Shown: piece after piece, positions 16,197 through 25,303 of the stretch
Layout of the letters: every line of letters begins with the position of its first letter
Position numbering within the stretch: the stretch's first letter is position 1
DNA from: Clostridiales bacterium
GTDB lineage: Bacteria > Bacillota > Clostridia > Christensenellales > CAG-138
NCBI GenBank assembly: GCA_918244965.1
Contig: CAKJYC010000006.1
Location: 1 to 64,000 of the forward strand
Length of the DNA: 64,000 nucleotides
Direction of reading: 5' to 3'
Notes under the pieces: generated by a model
Told to the model about the DNA's origin: nothing
The model's database searches: none
The model's input: the letters and a program-made list of their open reading frames with translations, nothing else
Made by a program: the position numbers and the translations under genes

Positions 16197-17612
16197 ATGC
16201 GCATGACAAAAATCATCTGCACGATCGGTCCGGCGAGCGAAAAGCCCGAAGTGTTCCGGGAGATGTGCCTTGCGGGCATGAATGTGGCCCGGCTGAACTT
16301 TTCCCACGGCACGCATGAAGAACATCAGAAGAAGATCGACATGATCAAGGCGGTCCGCGAGGAGCTGAACCTGCCGATCGCGATCATGCTCGATACGAAG
16401 GGGCCGGAGTACCGCATCAAAACGTTCCGGGACGGCAAGGTGACGCTGCACGACGGCGACGACTTCACCTTCACCACGCGCGACGTCATCGGCGACGAGC
16501 ACATCGTCTCCGTCAGCTATGCGGGACTCACCGAGGACCTGTCCGCGGGCGACCGTGTGCTGGTCAACAACGGGCTTGTCATCTTCGACGTCACGGCGAT
16601 CGAGGGGACCGAGGTGCGCTGCCGCGTCGTCACGGGCGGCGTGCTCTCCGACCGCAAGAGCATGAGCTTCCCCGGCAAGGTTTTGCGGCAGAAATACCTC
16701 AGTGAGCAGGACAAGGCGGACCTGCTGTTCGGCATCAAAAACGAGGTCGACTTCGTCGCGGCGTCGTTCGTGTCGTGCAAGCAGGATCTTCTGGACCTCA
16801 AGGGCTTCCTCTCCGAGCACGGCGGCGGCAACATCGACGTCATCGCCAAGATCGAGAACCGCTCCGGCGTGGACAACATCGACGAGATCTGCTCCGTCTG
16901 CGAGGGCGTCATGGTCGCGAGAGGCGACCTCGGCGTGGAGGTCCCGTTCACCGAGCTGCCCGCGATCCAGAAGCATCTGATCACCAAATGCCGCATGCTC
17001 GGCAAGCGCGTCATCACCGCGACCGAAATGCTCGAATCCATGATCACCAACCCGCGCCCGACGCGCGCCGAGATCAGCGACGTTGCAAACGCGGTCTATG
17101 ACGGCACGAGCGCGATTATGCTGTCCGGCGAATCCGCCGCGGGCAAGTACCCGGTGCTGGCGGTTCGTACAATGAGCGAGATCGCCGAGGAGACCGAGCG
17201 GCACATCGACTACGCCGGGCAGTTCGAGGCGCAGAAGTTCACGATCCGCAACCGCGTCGACGCGATCTCCCACGCCGCCTGCACGATGGCGATCGACCTC
17301 AATGCAAGCGCGATCGTCGTCACATCTTTGAGCGGCCTGACCGTGCGCATGGTTTCGCGCTTCCGCGCGCCGATCACGATCCTCGGCCTCGCCACGAACA
17401 GGAACGCGTGGTACAAGCTCGCGCTGTCGTGGGGCGTCATCCCGTATCTGACCGAGCATTTTCCGAGCATGGAGGTGCTGAACTTCTATGCGCTGCGCGC
17501 CGCAAAGGACCGTCTGTCTCTGAAGTCGGGCGATACCGTCGTTATGACCGGCGGCAACACCAGCGGCGAAAGCGGCAATACCAACGTTCTCCGCATCGAA
17601 ACGGTCGTCTGA
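16197..17612 (+). CDS. pyk: Pyruvate kinase
   Basis: Cytoplasmic glycolytic enzyme converting phosphoenolpyruvate and ADP to pyruvate and ATP. 471 aa from ATG 16197, after GAGGTG. Landmarks: ICTIGPASE at the N-terminus, NFSHGTHEEH, DTKGPE, the active-site block MVARGDLGVEVP, and the helix ITATEMLESMITNPRPTRAEISDVANAV. It ends shortly after the C-terminal allosteric domain and lacks the extra PEP-utiliser-like domain of many Bacillus enzymes. Monocistronic, with its own promoter and terminator. Confidence 0.97.
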   Translation: MRMTKIICTIGPASEKPEVFREMCLAGMNVARLNFSHGTHEEHQKKIDMIKAVREELNLPIAIMLDTKGPEYRIKTFRDGKVTLHDGDDFTFTTRDVIGDEHIVSVSYAGLTEDLSAGDRVLVNNGLVIFDVTAIEGTEVRCRVVTGGVLSDRKSMSFPGKVLRQKYLSEQDKADLLFGIKNEVDFVAASFVSCKQDLLDLKGFLSEHGGGNIDVIAKIENRSGVDNIDEICSVCEGVMVARGDLGVEVPFTELPAIQKHLITKCRMLGKRVITATEMLESMITNPRPTRAEISDVANAVYDGTSAIMLSGESAAGKYPVLAVRTMSEIAEETERHIDYAGQFEAQKFTIRNRVDAISHAACTMAIDLNASAIVVTSLSGLTVRMVSRFRAPITILGLATNRNAWYKLALSWGVIPYLTEHFPSMEVLNFYALRAAKDRLSLKSGDTVVMTGGNTSGESGNTNVLRIETVV

Positions 17613-17638
17613 CCGGCTGCGGTCGGGAAGGGAGAGAA

Positions 17639-17667
17639 GATGTCAAGAGGATCGTCCCCTTGGCATC
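17639..17667 (+). terminator. Terminator of pyk, REP-derived
   Basis: Stem GATGTCAAGAGGA/TCCCCTTGGCATC followed by TTTTTC. Its reverse complement (CCAAGGGGACGATCCTCTTG) matches the core of the REP-like repeats at 18555-18788. Confidence 0.7.
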
Positions 17668-17826
17668 TTTTTCATTGCTGTGGGAATACGGATCGCATGA
17701 TGCGACAGGAGGAAAGACTTGTATCGCGCTGACTGTCCCTCTGTATGCGGCACGATCTTTCCCTACGGGTCCGTCGGTGCGTTTTCTGACGGGGCAACGT
17801 CCCTTGTGTTAAAGGAGAGACTGTAT

Positions 17827-18626
17827 ATGGACAGAAAAACAAATACCGAGTTTTTTTTATTCCGTTTGAATATAAAAAGAAAGAACTGTTCCGCAGCATC
17901 GTAGCGGACATCGAAGCCGGTGCGATCTGGGACCCGAAGCGCGACGAAATCAAGTATATGCTGAAGTATGTCGCCGATAAGATCGACAGCAGCAACGGGA
18001 CGACGTGCCAGTGCTTCCACTATATGCGCAACGAGAAGGGGAGAGAGCTCCAAAAGTTGGGTAAGGCGGACGATTGGTACCGCACGGAGGAGCATGCGTA
18101 TCGGAACGAAACGATCCGGTTCGGTGTGCAGATCCGGAACGTGCATCTGTACTGCTTCAGCACGGGCGTGGGGATTCTCGCGTTTGAGATCGGCATGAAG
18201 GAGAACGATCCCCTTTACATCTCGAATTGTTTGTATTATCTGAAAAAGGTTTCCAGGGAAAGCTTATACGGGGAAACGAATCCTTCGTCCTTCACGCTGC
18301 TTGACTGCGCAAAGGAGATCCTTTGCAAAACAAAATCGTTGGAGAACGCCGTTTGCTTTTACTATGCCATACCTTCCACCGAACGCGCAAACGCGCTGAT
18401 CTATCTGGAGGTCGACGCAAAAGAGGATTACAAAAGGGAGCTCTTTTATCTTTGGCACTGCTACAGCGACGGCTTTTTATACACGGAAAACAGCGACACG
18501 GACAAGGACGAGATATACATTCCGTCAAGGGATACGGTATGCAAACACAAGGCAAACACAAGGGGACGGTTCTACTGTGTTGACAGTCGAACACAAGGGG
18601 ACGGTTCTTCTGTGTTGACAGAATGA
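17827..18626 (+). pseudogene. Frameshifted hypothetical protein with a REP-derived tail
   Basis: ATG 17827 follows AAAGGAG. After ten codons the reading frame is lost in a run of eight T (17851-17858) and stops at 17902. With nine (or six) T it would continue as IPFEYKKKELFRSIVADIEA into the long frame that runs to 18626. The joined product would be about 265 aa, soluble, and is not recognised. Its last 25 or so codons are translated from two REP-like repeats, so the native stop was lost. A real mutation, slipped-strand phase variation or a sequencing error are all possible. Confidence 0.6.
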
Positions 18627-18788
18627 TGAGAAACAGGCATAATTGCAAAGTGGAGGTGATGCAATTATGCCGCGATCAGCAAGGAAGGGTGACAGGGGGA
18701 CGGTTCTCTTGACAACTTTTTCAGGACAAGCACAAGTGTCAAGGGGACGGGAACACAAGGGGATGGTTCTCCCGACACTCCTTGACAC
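18555..18788. repeat. Cluster of REP-like repeats (core AAGGGGACGGTTCT)
   Basis: Copies at 18555-18585 and 18590-18620 (AACACA ... TGTGTT arms around the core), 18689-18714 (TGACA...TTGACA arms) and a composite at 18736-18788 bounded by GTGTCAAGG / CCTTGACAC. Period and arms vary, so this is a palindromic repeat family rather than CRISPR. No transposase that might mobilise it is in the window. Confidence 0.75.
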
Positions 18789-18818
18789 ATGCTGCGCCGG
18801 TTCCTTTGACGATCGCAG

Positions 18819-19211
18819 TTACGGCTTTTCCGGGTTCGCATGCCGCGCAAGGTATGCGAGCTTTTTTCGTTCGTCCTCCGCTTCCAGAGACGCTGCGCCG
18901 TGTTCGCCGCCGAGGTATTCGAGGTGATGGCGGAACTCATGCCGAAGGATCCCGCGGATCAGCGGCTTCGCGGTTTCGGCGTCCGCCTGCGGATAGGTCC
19001 GATTGAAGGAGCCTTGATAGAGAACGATCTGCCGGATGCCGGAGCGGATCGTATACAGCCCCATGATGCAGAGATCGTCTGAGCGGGCGTAGTCCGGGAT
19101 CACGATCGCTTCGGACACGACAACACCGCCGGACAGATCCCGGAAGAACGGCTCCGGAAACTCGTCCAGCAGCTCGGAGACGATGCGCTTGTACTCCGCA
19201 AGTCCGATCAT
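18819..19211 (-). CDS. Zincin-like metallopeptidase family protein
   Basis: 130 aa. The helix RGILRHEFRHHLEYLGG carries HExxH, and the upstream strand DLCIMGLYTIRSGIRQIVLYQGSF fits the minimal zincin family (MTH1/DUF1025-like) in which a short N-terminal domain precedes a single zinc motif. It has no signal peptide, so it is cytoplasmic. Members are small and their substrates are mostly unknown. The start overlaps the phosphatase stop by ATGA (19208-19211), so the two are translationally coupled. Confidence 0.75.
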   Translation of the reverse strand: MIGLAEYKRIVSELLDEFPEPFFRDLSGGVVVSEAIVIPDYARSDDLCIMGLYTIRSGIRQIVLYQGSFNRTYPQADAETAKPLIRGILRHEFRHHLEYLGGEHGAASLEAEDERKKLAYLARHANPEKP

Positions 19212-20443
19212 CGTTCCGGCTCAACAAACGGCGTGCCGAGGTTCTTTTTCAGCGCAGCGATCATTTCGTCGGAGAGGCCGAGGCCCTTCACATACTGTTC
19301 CGCACAAGCGGCAAGATCGGCTGTGTAGATGTCTGCGACGCCGAACGCGGCGGCAAGCGTTTTTTCGATGTTGCCTGCAGCGATCGCCCGGTACTGGTCG
19401 GTGCCGGGTTCCACACCGTAATAGTTATAATAGGTGATCATGTAGTCGGCGACGACCTCGTTGGCGGACGCGCCCATCAGGCATTCGAGGACGGCGGAGA
19501 CGAAGCCCGCACGGTCCTTGCCCTCCTTGCAGTGGATGAGATACGGCCCGTCATGCGTTGCGAAAAACGCCAGACCCTTCGCAAGCCCGGCTTTGAACGA
19601 CTCGCTTTCAAAGTCCACGCTGACGTTGAGCGCGATGATGTTCCGACGGCTGTAGTAGCTTTCCCAATAGCCTTCATATGCCTGCATCGAGGCCTCGGTG
19701 TCCGTCAGGTTCATGATCGTGTTGATCCCGGCGTCGTTCAGCGCGTCGTCCGCTTCATGATTGCGGTTGAGCTCCGGAGAGACGGGGGAGGAGGAACGGT
19801 ACAGCTTCCAGTCGCCCATGCCCGTCGTTGCAATGTTCCGGAAGTTGGCAAACTGCTCGTCTGTCAGATGGATATAGTCCTCGCGCTCGTTGGTGCGGAC
19901 GAGCTGCCGGAGCATGTATTCATTCAGATAGCCGCCCTTTTCCTGCATGGAGATGGCGACGGCGACAGGCGTGCTTACGCGGAAGTCCCAGCGATAGCCG
20001 GGCTCCTCTGCGATCTGCGTCTTTTCGGCGAGCTGCAGCGTCGTCGCGAGATCGCCCATGTTGATCGCAACGACGACAGGGTTCTTTCCGCTCTGCCCGT
20101 CAATGACGGATACGACAAGCATGCTTCCGGTGTCCACGTCGGAGAATGCGGAGCCGATCGGCATGGTCAGTACCTGCCCGTTGACCGTCACGTTGACGAT
20201 ATCGCCGCATTCGTAACCCATGGCAAACAGGTCCGTTGCGGTGAGCGTGAGCTCCAGATTGCCGTACTTGCCGATATCGGCGACGTCGGTCCGGATCTCC
20301 GGTGCGGCTTCGATCTCCTCCGGCGTCGGCGCAGGCGTCGCTTCGACCGGCGCGGGCGTCGCTTCTGTCGGCGCGGCGCCTCTGCAGCATCCGGCGAGCA
20401 TGACCAAAGCAAACAAAAAAGCAAACAGCTTCACAGATTTCAT
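19208..20443 (-). CDS. Lipoprotein tyrosine phosphatase with SAM-HAT-like N-terminal barrel
   Basis: 411 aa from ATG 20443 (GAGGTG upstream). Signal peptide with lipobox L-A-G-C near residue 18, then an Ala/Pro/Thr/Glu linker. Residues 55-135 (IGKYGNLELTLTATDLF, GDIVNVTVNGQ, FSDVDTGSMLVV, VAINMGD) resemble the C-terminal barrel of SAM hydroxide adenosyltransferases. From about 190 on it is a Y_phosphatase3-type domain with the P-loop HCKEGKDRAG (C-x5-R). It should act outside the membrane on phosphotyrosine, phosphoinositide or a similar phosphoester. The domain pairing is unusual. Confidence 0.85.
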   Translation of the reverse strand: MKSVKLFAFLFALVMLAGCCRGAAPTEATPAPVEATPAPTPEEIEAAPEIRTDVADIGKYGNLELTLTATDLFAMGYECGDIVNVTVNGQVLTMPIGSAFSDVDTGSMLVVSVIDGQSGKNPVVVAINMGDLATTLQLAEKTQIAEEPGYRWDFRVSTPVAVAISMQEKGGYLNEYMLRQLVRTNEREDYIHLTDEQFANFRNIATTGMGDWKLYRSSSPVSPELNRNHEADDALNDAGINTIMNLTDTEASMQAYEGYWESYYSRRNIIALNVSVDFESESFKAGLAKGLAFFATHDGPYLIHCKEGKDRAGFVSAVLECLMGASANEVVADYMITYYNYYGVEPGTDQYRAIAAGNIEKTLAAAFGVADIYTADLAACAEQYVKGLGLSDEMIAALKKNLGTPFVEPER

Positions 20444-20567
20444 AAAAGCACCTCGGCATGTATCTATACAAGAAGTGTACCACAGAATTGACATGTCCGC
20501 AACCGGGAAGCGATGCTCTCGGAACGCTGCCTTTGATTTGCAGGCCAGGGAAGCAGCGCCGGCGACG

Positions 20568-20802
20568 CGGCTGCGCCGCGTACACGAACTGCGTTCTCAT
20601 CGCGCCGAAGAGGGACACGAAAAGCCACCCGTTGAGGGTGGCTTTGGCGTCCCCGGTGCGTTACGGCATCGCTTATATTGAAATGGTATAGGAAGCGATG
20701 CCGAGCACACGGCTGCGCCGTGTATACGAACTGCGTTCTCATCGCGCCGAAGAGGGACACGAAAAGCCACCCGTTGAGGGTGGCTTTGGCGTCCCCGGCG
20801 CG
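20568..20802. repeat. Tandem 93-bp direct repeats: tRNA 3' end plus its terminator
   Basis: 20568-20660 and 20710-20802 differ at only three positions. Each contains, read on the minus strand, the last 15 or so bases of the tRNA-Arg gene (ending GGGGACGCC), the terminator hairpin AAAGCCACCC/GGGTGGCTTT and the same flank. The left copy breaks off inside the tRNA T-arm. Such duplication is expected from repeated integration and imprecise loss at a tRNA attachment site. Confidence 0.8.
20763..20787 (-). terminator. tRNA terminator hairpin
   Basis: AAAGCCACCC GTTGA GGGTGGCTTT, immediately beyond the tRNA 3' end on the minus strand and followed by T residues (TTTTCG). The same hairpin recurs at 20621-20645. 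Confidence 0.7.
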
Positions 20803-20831
20803 ATTCGAACGCGCGGCCTTTCGCTTAGGAG
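20787..20831 (-). tRNA. 3' half of tRNA-Arg(CCU), island attachment site
   Basis: Read on the minus strand: anticodon loop CTCCTAA, 3' anticodon stem GCGAA, variable AGGCC, T-arm GCGCG-TTCGAAT-CGCGC, acceptor strand CGGGGAC, discriminator G and encoded CCA. The sequence 5' of the loop (ATACAA) cannot pair with the anticodon stem and no D-arm or 5' acceptor strand is present. The gene is therefore cut at the anticodon loop, the usual crossover point for tRNA-targeting integrases. The remaining half with its terminator is the chromosomal side of an att junction; the island lies to the right. Confidence 0.8.
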
Positions 20832-20871
20832 TTGTATTCCGACAATCTGTTAATTATGCCCTAAAACACTG

Positions 20872-20897
20872 AAAAGTGCCTAATTTAGGGCACTTTT
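20872..20897. terminator. Hairpin just inside the island edge
   Basis: AAAAGTGCC/GGCACTTTT around a short AT loop. The flanking TGCCCTAAA and TTTAGGGCA can pair instead, so two nested palindromes overlap here. It could be a terminator or part of the recombination site. Confidence 0.45.
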
Positions 20898-20960
20898 AGC
20901 AATTCCATCCATTACCGTTTTAGTCCATATAGTCCACAAAAAGGTCATTTTGTCCACCCG

Positions 20961-20996
20961 AAAGTTAGTCAAAAGTTAGTCAAAAAGTTAGTCAAA
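20961..20996 (+). repeat. Three tandem AAAGTTAGTC repeats (possible integrase arm sites)
   Basis: AAAGTTAGTC, AAAAGTTAGTC and AAAAAGTTAGTC follow each other head to tail, 130 bp inside the att junction. Short direct repeats of this size beside an att site are typical arm-type binding sites for tyrosine integrases or excisionases. Confidence 0.6.
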
Positions 20997-21289
20997 TCCA
21001 GATAGGAAGATAAAAGTGCAATAGAGTATTGATATGGATTTGTTTATACCGATGTCCACTCATTATAGGTAAGGCAATAATGAATAATATATTTTATTGA
21101 CAGTGGATATTCTATGTTGAACTGGTGTTTATAACTATTATAACCAATTTAAGATATTTAGGAGGGATAGATCGTTTGGTTGTGAGAAAAGAAAGTGAAA
21201 AGGACAAAATATAGCACGGAGACTTGTACTCACATCCTATACAGTTAGGATATAGACTTATTTTACTAAACTGATTCTGGAGGTTGTTT

Positions 21290-24200
21290 ATGGAAGGATT
21301 ACCTAATCTCGTTCAATCATTTATCAAAGAAAACATGAGCATAAAGACTATTCTAAGTCAGGAGATTATTAGCGAAGGAAAATCAGGCGCACTTGTATTT
21401 CGTATAAAAGTTGAAAGTTCAATTCAAGAACGATCTGGTTGGTATTTTGTGAAATGTACTAATTCAAGTAATGAATGGCATGATCATAATAATGATGAAG
21501 CCACTAAAAGAAAAAAAGCGGACTTCCATTCGCCTAAGTTCAAATATAGATTCGCAGAAATGGTTATGGATGGGGTAGTTGACGGTTGGAATGTAATAAT
21601 CCTAAAGCAAGCAAATGATCGCGCTCAGGGATCTGTTTCCTTGATTAAACTGAAAGATATAAATAAGTTCTCAAGTGTTCTAAAACAGATTTCATACGAA
21701 CTGCTGGAAGAGTGGAATACGAATCCTACTTCTGACGGAAATATACAATCCTTTTTTGAGAATATCCTTGCCTATCGAATGGGCCGGGATGGTGTTTTCA
21801 TTAAGAAATTAAAAGAAATCGGGATAGATAGCAATAAAGCGACGCTGAATCTTGGAGATAAGTATTATCCTAACCCTGCTTATTTTATTGTATTGAATTC
21901 ACCGTTGCTTTGGAATAAGATAAATGGGCAAAGTCAACTACAGTTTTATAAAGGCAACATACACGGAGATTTACATTGCGATAATATTATTTGTGATTGT
22001 GATAATGATCCAATCGAGTATTGTATAATTGATCACGATAGCTATTCAAGCGATGGCTATTTATTGTTCGATCATGCATATCTTGAGTTGTATTGTTATC
22101 TGTTCAAAAATGAATATAAAGAAGAAATCAGTGCTGAAGAATGGATTAATCAAGTAGCGCCTTATATTGTGACAAATACATTGGCTGCTGTTGAAAATGA
22201 TTGTAATCGATGGAACAGAGCCGTACGCAATTCCATTTGCGAGGGCATTAAAAAGTGGGCGGATAAACATCATCCGGGTTTAATTGAAGATGTTGAAATG
22301 CAGTTTAGACTTGCGCGCATTGCAGCAGGAATTAATTTCTTTTCCAAGAGAGCAATTATTGACGAAACAATTATTCGTAAACTATTGTATTATATATGTG
22401 AAAATATACTGTGTTTGTTTACAAGAATTGGGTTAATTTGGGACCATCGCTGCGTCACTTATATAGGAGAAAAGAGTATTGTTCCTTTTAATGAAAGCCA
22501 GATTGAGGTTATCACAGATACAAATCCATCTATAGAGGACAAAGAAAGAGAATTTGAAGAATACATAATTAGCAAGCTCTGTGATGCTAGCTTTGCGGGT
22601 GATTACTTAAAATCAGGATTATCAAGTGAACTTAATCTTGGAAGCAGACTTACGCCGCGATTGTTTGAAAAGTATTTTCTTATAAAAAGAAATAAAACAG
22701 AAACTGAAGAGATTAGTTCGACAATATCCAGACTATTTAGAAGTGATAGCTTTAATATGCTCTGTATAGAAGCAGGGCGAGGTAGCGGAAAAAGTACATT
22801 TGTTAATACAACTCTTTTATCAACAGATAAGGAGTATGAATTTGTTTATCCTCACCCTTGTTTTGATCTGACAAAAAGACGTGTTGGAAATGAGTATTGT
22901 GAATGTGGGATACTATCCGAGTTCGAATCGGTTTATAATAATTTGTTAAAGGATACTACATGGAAACAAAAATACTTTTCAGAGATTCAAAGAATATCAA
23001 TTACTGCTAACGACTTCGGGGGATATTTTAGGAAGAATCTTGATCGATCTGTAAATGCATTGCTTAACAATAGTTTTAAAACACTATTCTTTGACCATGC
23101 CGAAAGAATAAGAGCATCAAGCGATGATACCATCGATATAAAGATTTTCTTATTGTTATATTTAGTAGCATTAGCAACAAAACCACAACCCAAAAGTAAT
23201 AAAGAAACAAAGAATCGCAAAAAACCGATAAGATGGATAATGCTTTTTGACGGAATCGAAACATATGTCACTGCTGATGCAGAAAAAGCAATAAGAACGA
23301 TTTTTGAAATACATGATTTCGTGCGTAATGCATTTGATAGCGTTGGAATGGTTCGAGATTTCTTTACCAAGTTTACATTTATCATTCCGGTTCGTACAGC
23401 TACCAGTTTGAACATAGAGCAAGCAGTAGATAGCAGTGGACGTAAAATTTGGGGAAATCACAAAGAGTACATTATCAAACTTCCCCAAACAGATTTTTCA
23501 ATCGAAGCTTTATTAAAAAAGATAAAATATCTCACAAGTATAAAACGTGATACAAGCGAGCAGGAATATCCCTTGATTAAAAGATGTATCGAGATTGTTT
23601 CCGTCTTAATTCCTCGCCCACTTATTCAAAGCTATATCAACGGGCATATTAAACTCAATGAAATAACGGAAAAGGCTCGTTTTTTTGCTGAGCGTAAACT
23701 TCTGCCATTGTTCAATTATGATCATAGAAATATTGTCGACAAGCTCTATGAGTTTGCCGCACTGGATGCTTCTGATCCAAATATTCAGGCGCTTAGTAGA
23801 CTTGATGAAAACTTAAATAATGAGAATATTGATTCGAACATTGTATCTAATGGCAAGCATATGATTTTTTTACGCAGTATTTTTAACGTATTTCGTAGAT
23901 ATGGATTACTAAATCAAATTGGATATTCCGATTTTGATTATATGCACCAGCATGGGATTGCACGAACGCTATTGAATTTTTTATACTACAGAGAGTTAAA
24001 ATTTAGACTGGATTGCATTCGAAATTCTCAAATTGATGCCGGAGGAGAATTTGCAGGGGTTCCGTTTATTGAATTTTTGGATATGCTTAAGCCTTTTGCT
24101 CAAACAGATATCACGCAGCTAGCAAATATCGTCTATAATATTAGTGCGCTAAATGCGGCTACTGATCCTGTTTATACTTGGTCACATTTACTAATAATCC

Positions 24201-25255
24201 GCGGAATCGAAAAAAGACTTTCCATAGAAAGCTTTGATTTGTTAATTCGTAATTACTATCAGGACAACAATAGAGAACATATGAGCAATTGGTATGTAAA
24301 ACTGTCAGATGCAGGTCTCAGCTTTTCTTCATGGGCGTCAAAACAATTTGAGTTCTTATTGTCTAGATGCGATACAGGATCTACCGCTTTATTTGCAAAA
24401 GATATTATAAATGATGTAGCTATTAAAGATAGCTGTGATCGTGTTAAAGATATTATAAATAAAGAAGGGATAACAAGGCTTATTGAAAATGCTATTATTG
24501 GATGTAAATACTGTAAAAATAATGCATTGCCTTGCAAAACCTGCGACACAATCAACAATGACAAAACTGCGATGGATTGTTCTTTGATTCAAAGATATCA
24601 AGAGTGTTTATTGCTGATCGTTGAAAGCATCGACTATATAGATCGATTCCGTTGCTACATATATCAGGTTGGGAAGGCAAACAATTTACCGAATAACATT
24701 CTTAAGGAGAGAAATAATATGCTTCTCGATGTGATCACAGGTTTTAATGCTTTATTTGATGAACTTGAATCCAAAATCATAAGTAATGTCGATGAAAACA
24801 TGGGTTTTTTAGATAAGATGAACAAGAATACAAGAAAGTATTGGAGATTAAGTGAAGATAATATTAGAAATGTAGATTTTTTGAATTCAAAAGGTAAAAA
24901 GTACATTCAAAGAATCAGAACACCTAGATTCCATAGATGGTATTTATATCCGCCGGCGCATATGCATTTGGTAATAGGTATTTCGCGATTCATTGAAGAA
25001 GCTGTTCCATTATTTGACATGAATAAAAGAATACAGATTGTTAGGAATCGCATTAAGTGTAATGTGTGCAATGAAATCATTGAGAGTAATTTGGAGAATA
25101 GAGAGGAAAAGTGCGAGTGTAAATCGTGCATGATTAGTGGTGGACACAAAAGTCTAATACGTAATGGTAAAATAAAAGATTGGCAGGAGATGAGCGAAGT
25201 AATATATGATAATAAAGAATTCGCTTTCGTCAATGGCAAATGGATTCAGCATTAA
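21290..25255 (+). CDS. Kinase-like/P-loop NTPase multidomain protein, putative defence sensor
   Basis: 1321 aa from ATG 21290 (GGAGG at 21279). The first 380 or so residues look like an aminoglycoside-phosphotransferase-type kinase fold: GNIHGDLHCDNII (about 222, HGDxHxxN catalytic loop) and YCIIDHD (about 242, metal Asp). A P-loop NTPase follows: Walker A EAGRGSGKSTF (about 493), FFDHAERI (about 596) and LFDGIETY (about 647) as Walker B candidates. The long C-terminal part is helical and carries two Cys clusters, CKYCKN..CKTC (about 1072) and CNVC..CECKSC (about 1256-1280), likely zinc ribbons. The layout fits STAND-like conflict NTPases. It heads a three-gene run with a DUF2971 protein and a metallo-beta-lactamase. 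Function is inferred, not recognised. Confidence 0.85.
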   Translation: MEGLPNLVQSFIKENMSIKTILSQEIISEGKSGALVFRIKVESSIQERSGWYFVKCTNSSNEWHDHNNDEATKRKKADFHSPKFKYRFAEMVMDGVVDGWNVIILKQANDRAQGSVSLIKLKDINKFSSVLKQISYELLEEWNTNPTSDGNIQSFFENILAYRMGRDGVFIKKLKEIGIDSNKATLNLGDKYYPNPAYFIVLNSPLLWNKINGQSQLQFYKGNIHGDLHCDNIICDCDNDPIEYCIIDHDSYSSDGYLLFDHAYLELYCYLFKNEYKEEISAEEWINQVAPYIVTNTLAAVENDCNRWNRAVRNSICEGIKKWADKHHPGLIEDVEMQFRLARIAAGINFFSKRAIIDETIIRKLLYYICENILCLFTRIGLIWDHRCVTYIGEKSIVPFNESQIEVITDTNPSIEDKEREFEEYIISKLCDASFAGDYLKSGLSSELNLGSRLTPRLFEKYFLIKRNKTETEEISSTISRLFRSDSFNMLCIEAGRGSGKSTFVNTTLLSTDKEYEFVYPHPCFDLTKRRVGNEYCECGILSEFESVYNNLLKDTTWKQKYFSEIQRISITANDFGGYFRKNLDRSVNALLNNSFKTLFFDHAERIRASSDDTIDIKIFLLLYLVALATKPQPKSNKETKNRKKPIRWIMLFDGIETYVTADAEKAIRTIFEIHDFVRNAFDSVGMVRDFFTKFTFIIPVRTATSLNIEQAVDSSGRKIWGNHKEYIIKLPQTDFSIEALLKKIKYLTSIKRDTSEQEYPLIKRCIEIVSVLIPRPLIQSYINGHIKLNEITEKARFFAERKLLPLFNYDHRNIVDKLYEFAALDASDPNIQALSRLDENLNNENIDSNIVSNGKHMIFLRSIFNVFRRYGLLNQIGYSDFDYMHQHGIARTLLNFLYYRELKFRLDCIRNSQIDAGGEFAGVPFIEFLDMLKPFAQTDITQLANIVYNISALNAATDPVYTWSHLLIIRGIEKRLSIESFDLLIRNYYQDNNREHMSNWYVKLSDAGLSFSSWASKQFEFLLSRCDTGSTALFAKDIINDVAIKDSCDRVKDIINKEGITRLIENAIIGCKYCKNNALPCKTCDTINNDKTAMDCSLIQRYQECLLLIVESIDYIDRFRCYIYQVGKANNLPNNILKERNNMLLDVITGFNALFDELESKIISNVDENMGFLDKMNKNTRKYWRLSEDNIRNVDFLNSKGKKYIQRIRTPRFHRWYLYPPAHMHLVIGISRFIEEAVPLFDMNKRIQIVRNRIKCNVCNEIIESNLENREEKCECKSCMISGGHKSLIRNGKIKDWQEMSEVIYDNKEFAFVNGKWIQH

Positions 25256-25303
25256 TCAAGATAAAACTATTGAAAGGAATATCTGCTATCGGCAGGATGA
25301 GTT

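Larger units (their letters stand above)
20444..21289. other. Gene-free boundary between chromosome and defence island
   Basis: About 850 bp. It contains the tandem 93-bp repeats, the tRNA-Arg 3' half, a hairpin and three direct repeats, each listed separately. GC content falls sharply at about 20832. From 21000 to 21289 nothing is recognised except the ribosome site of the next gene. Confidence 0.7.

Noticed and set aside
15768-17459. 563-codon minus frame across pyk
   Set aside because: It is the complement of pyruvate kinase; only its far end overlaps the separate small gene at 15707-15877, which is in another frame.
17719-17826. Short coding region ahead of the frameshifted gene
   Set aside because: No domain or codon signal; it contains a partial REP-like segment and simply reads into the ribosome site of the next gene.
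18555-18788. CRISPR array
   Set aside because: Repeat units differ in arms and spacing, are only four or so, and no cas genes are present; REP-like repeats fit better.
20787-20831. Complete functional tRNA gene
   Set aside because: The D-arm, 5' acceptor strand and 5' anticodon stem are absent, so only the 3' half is present.
20961-20996. CRISPR-like or microsatellite repeat
   Set aside because: Only three 10-12-bp units with no spacers; their position by an att site fits integrase arm sites.
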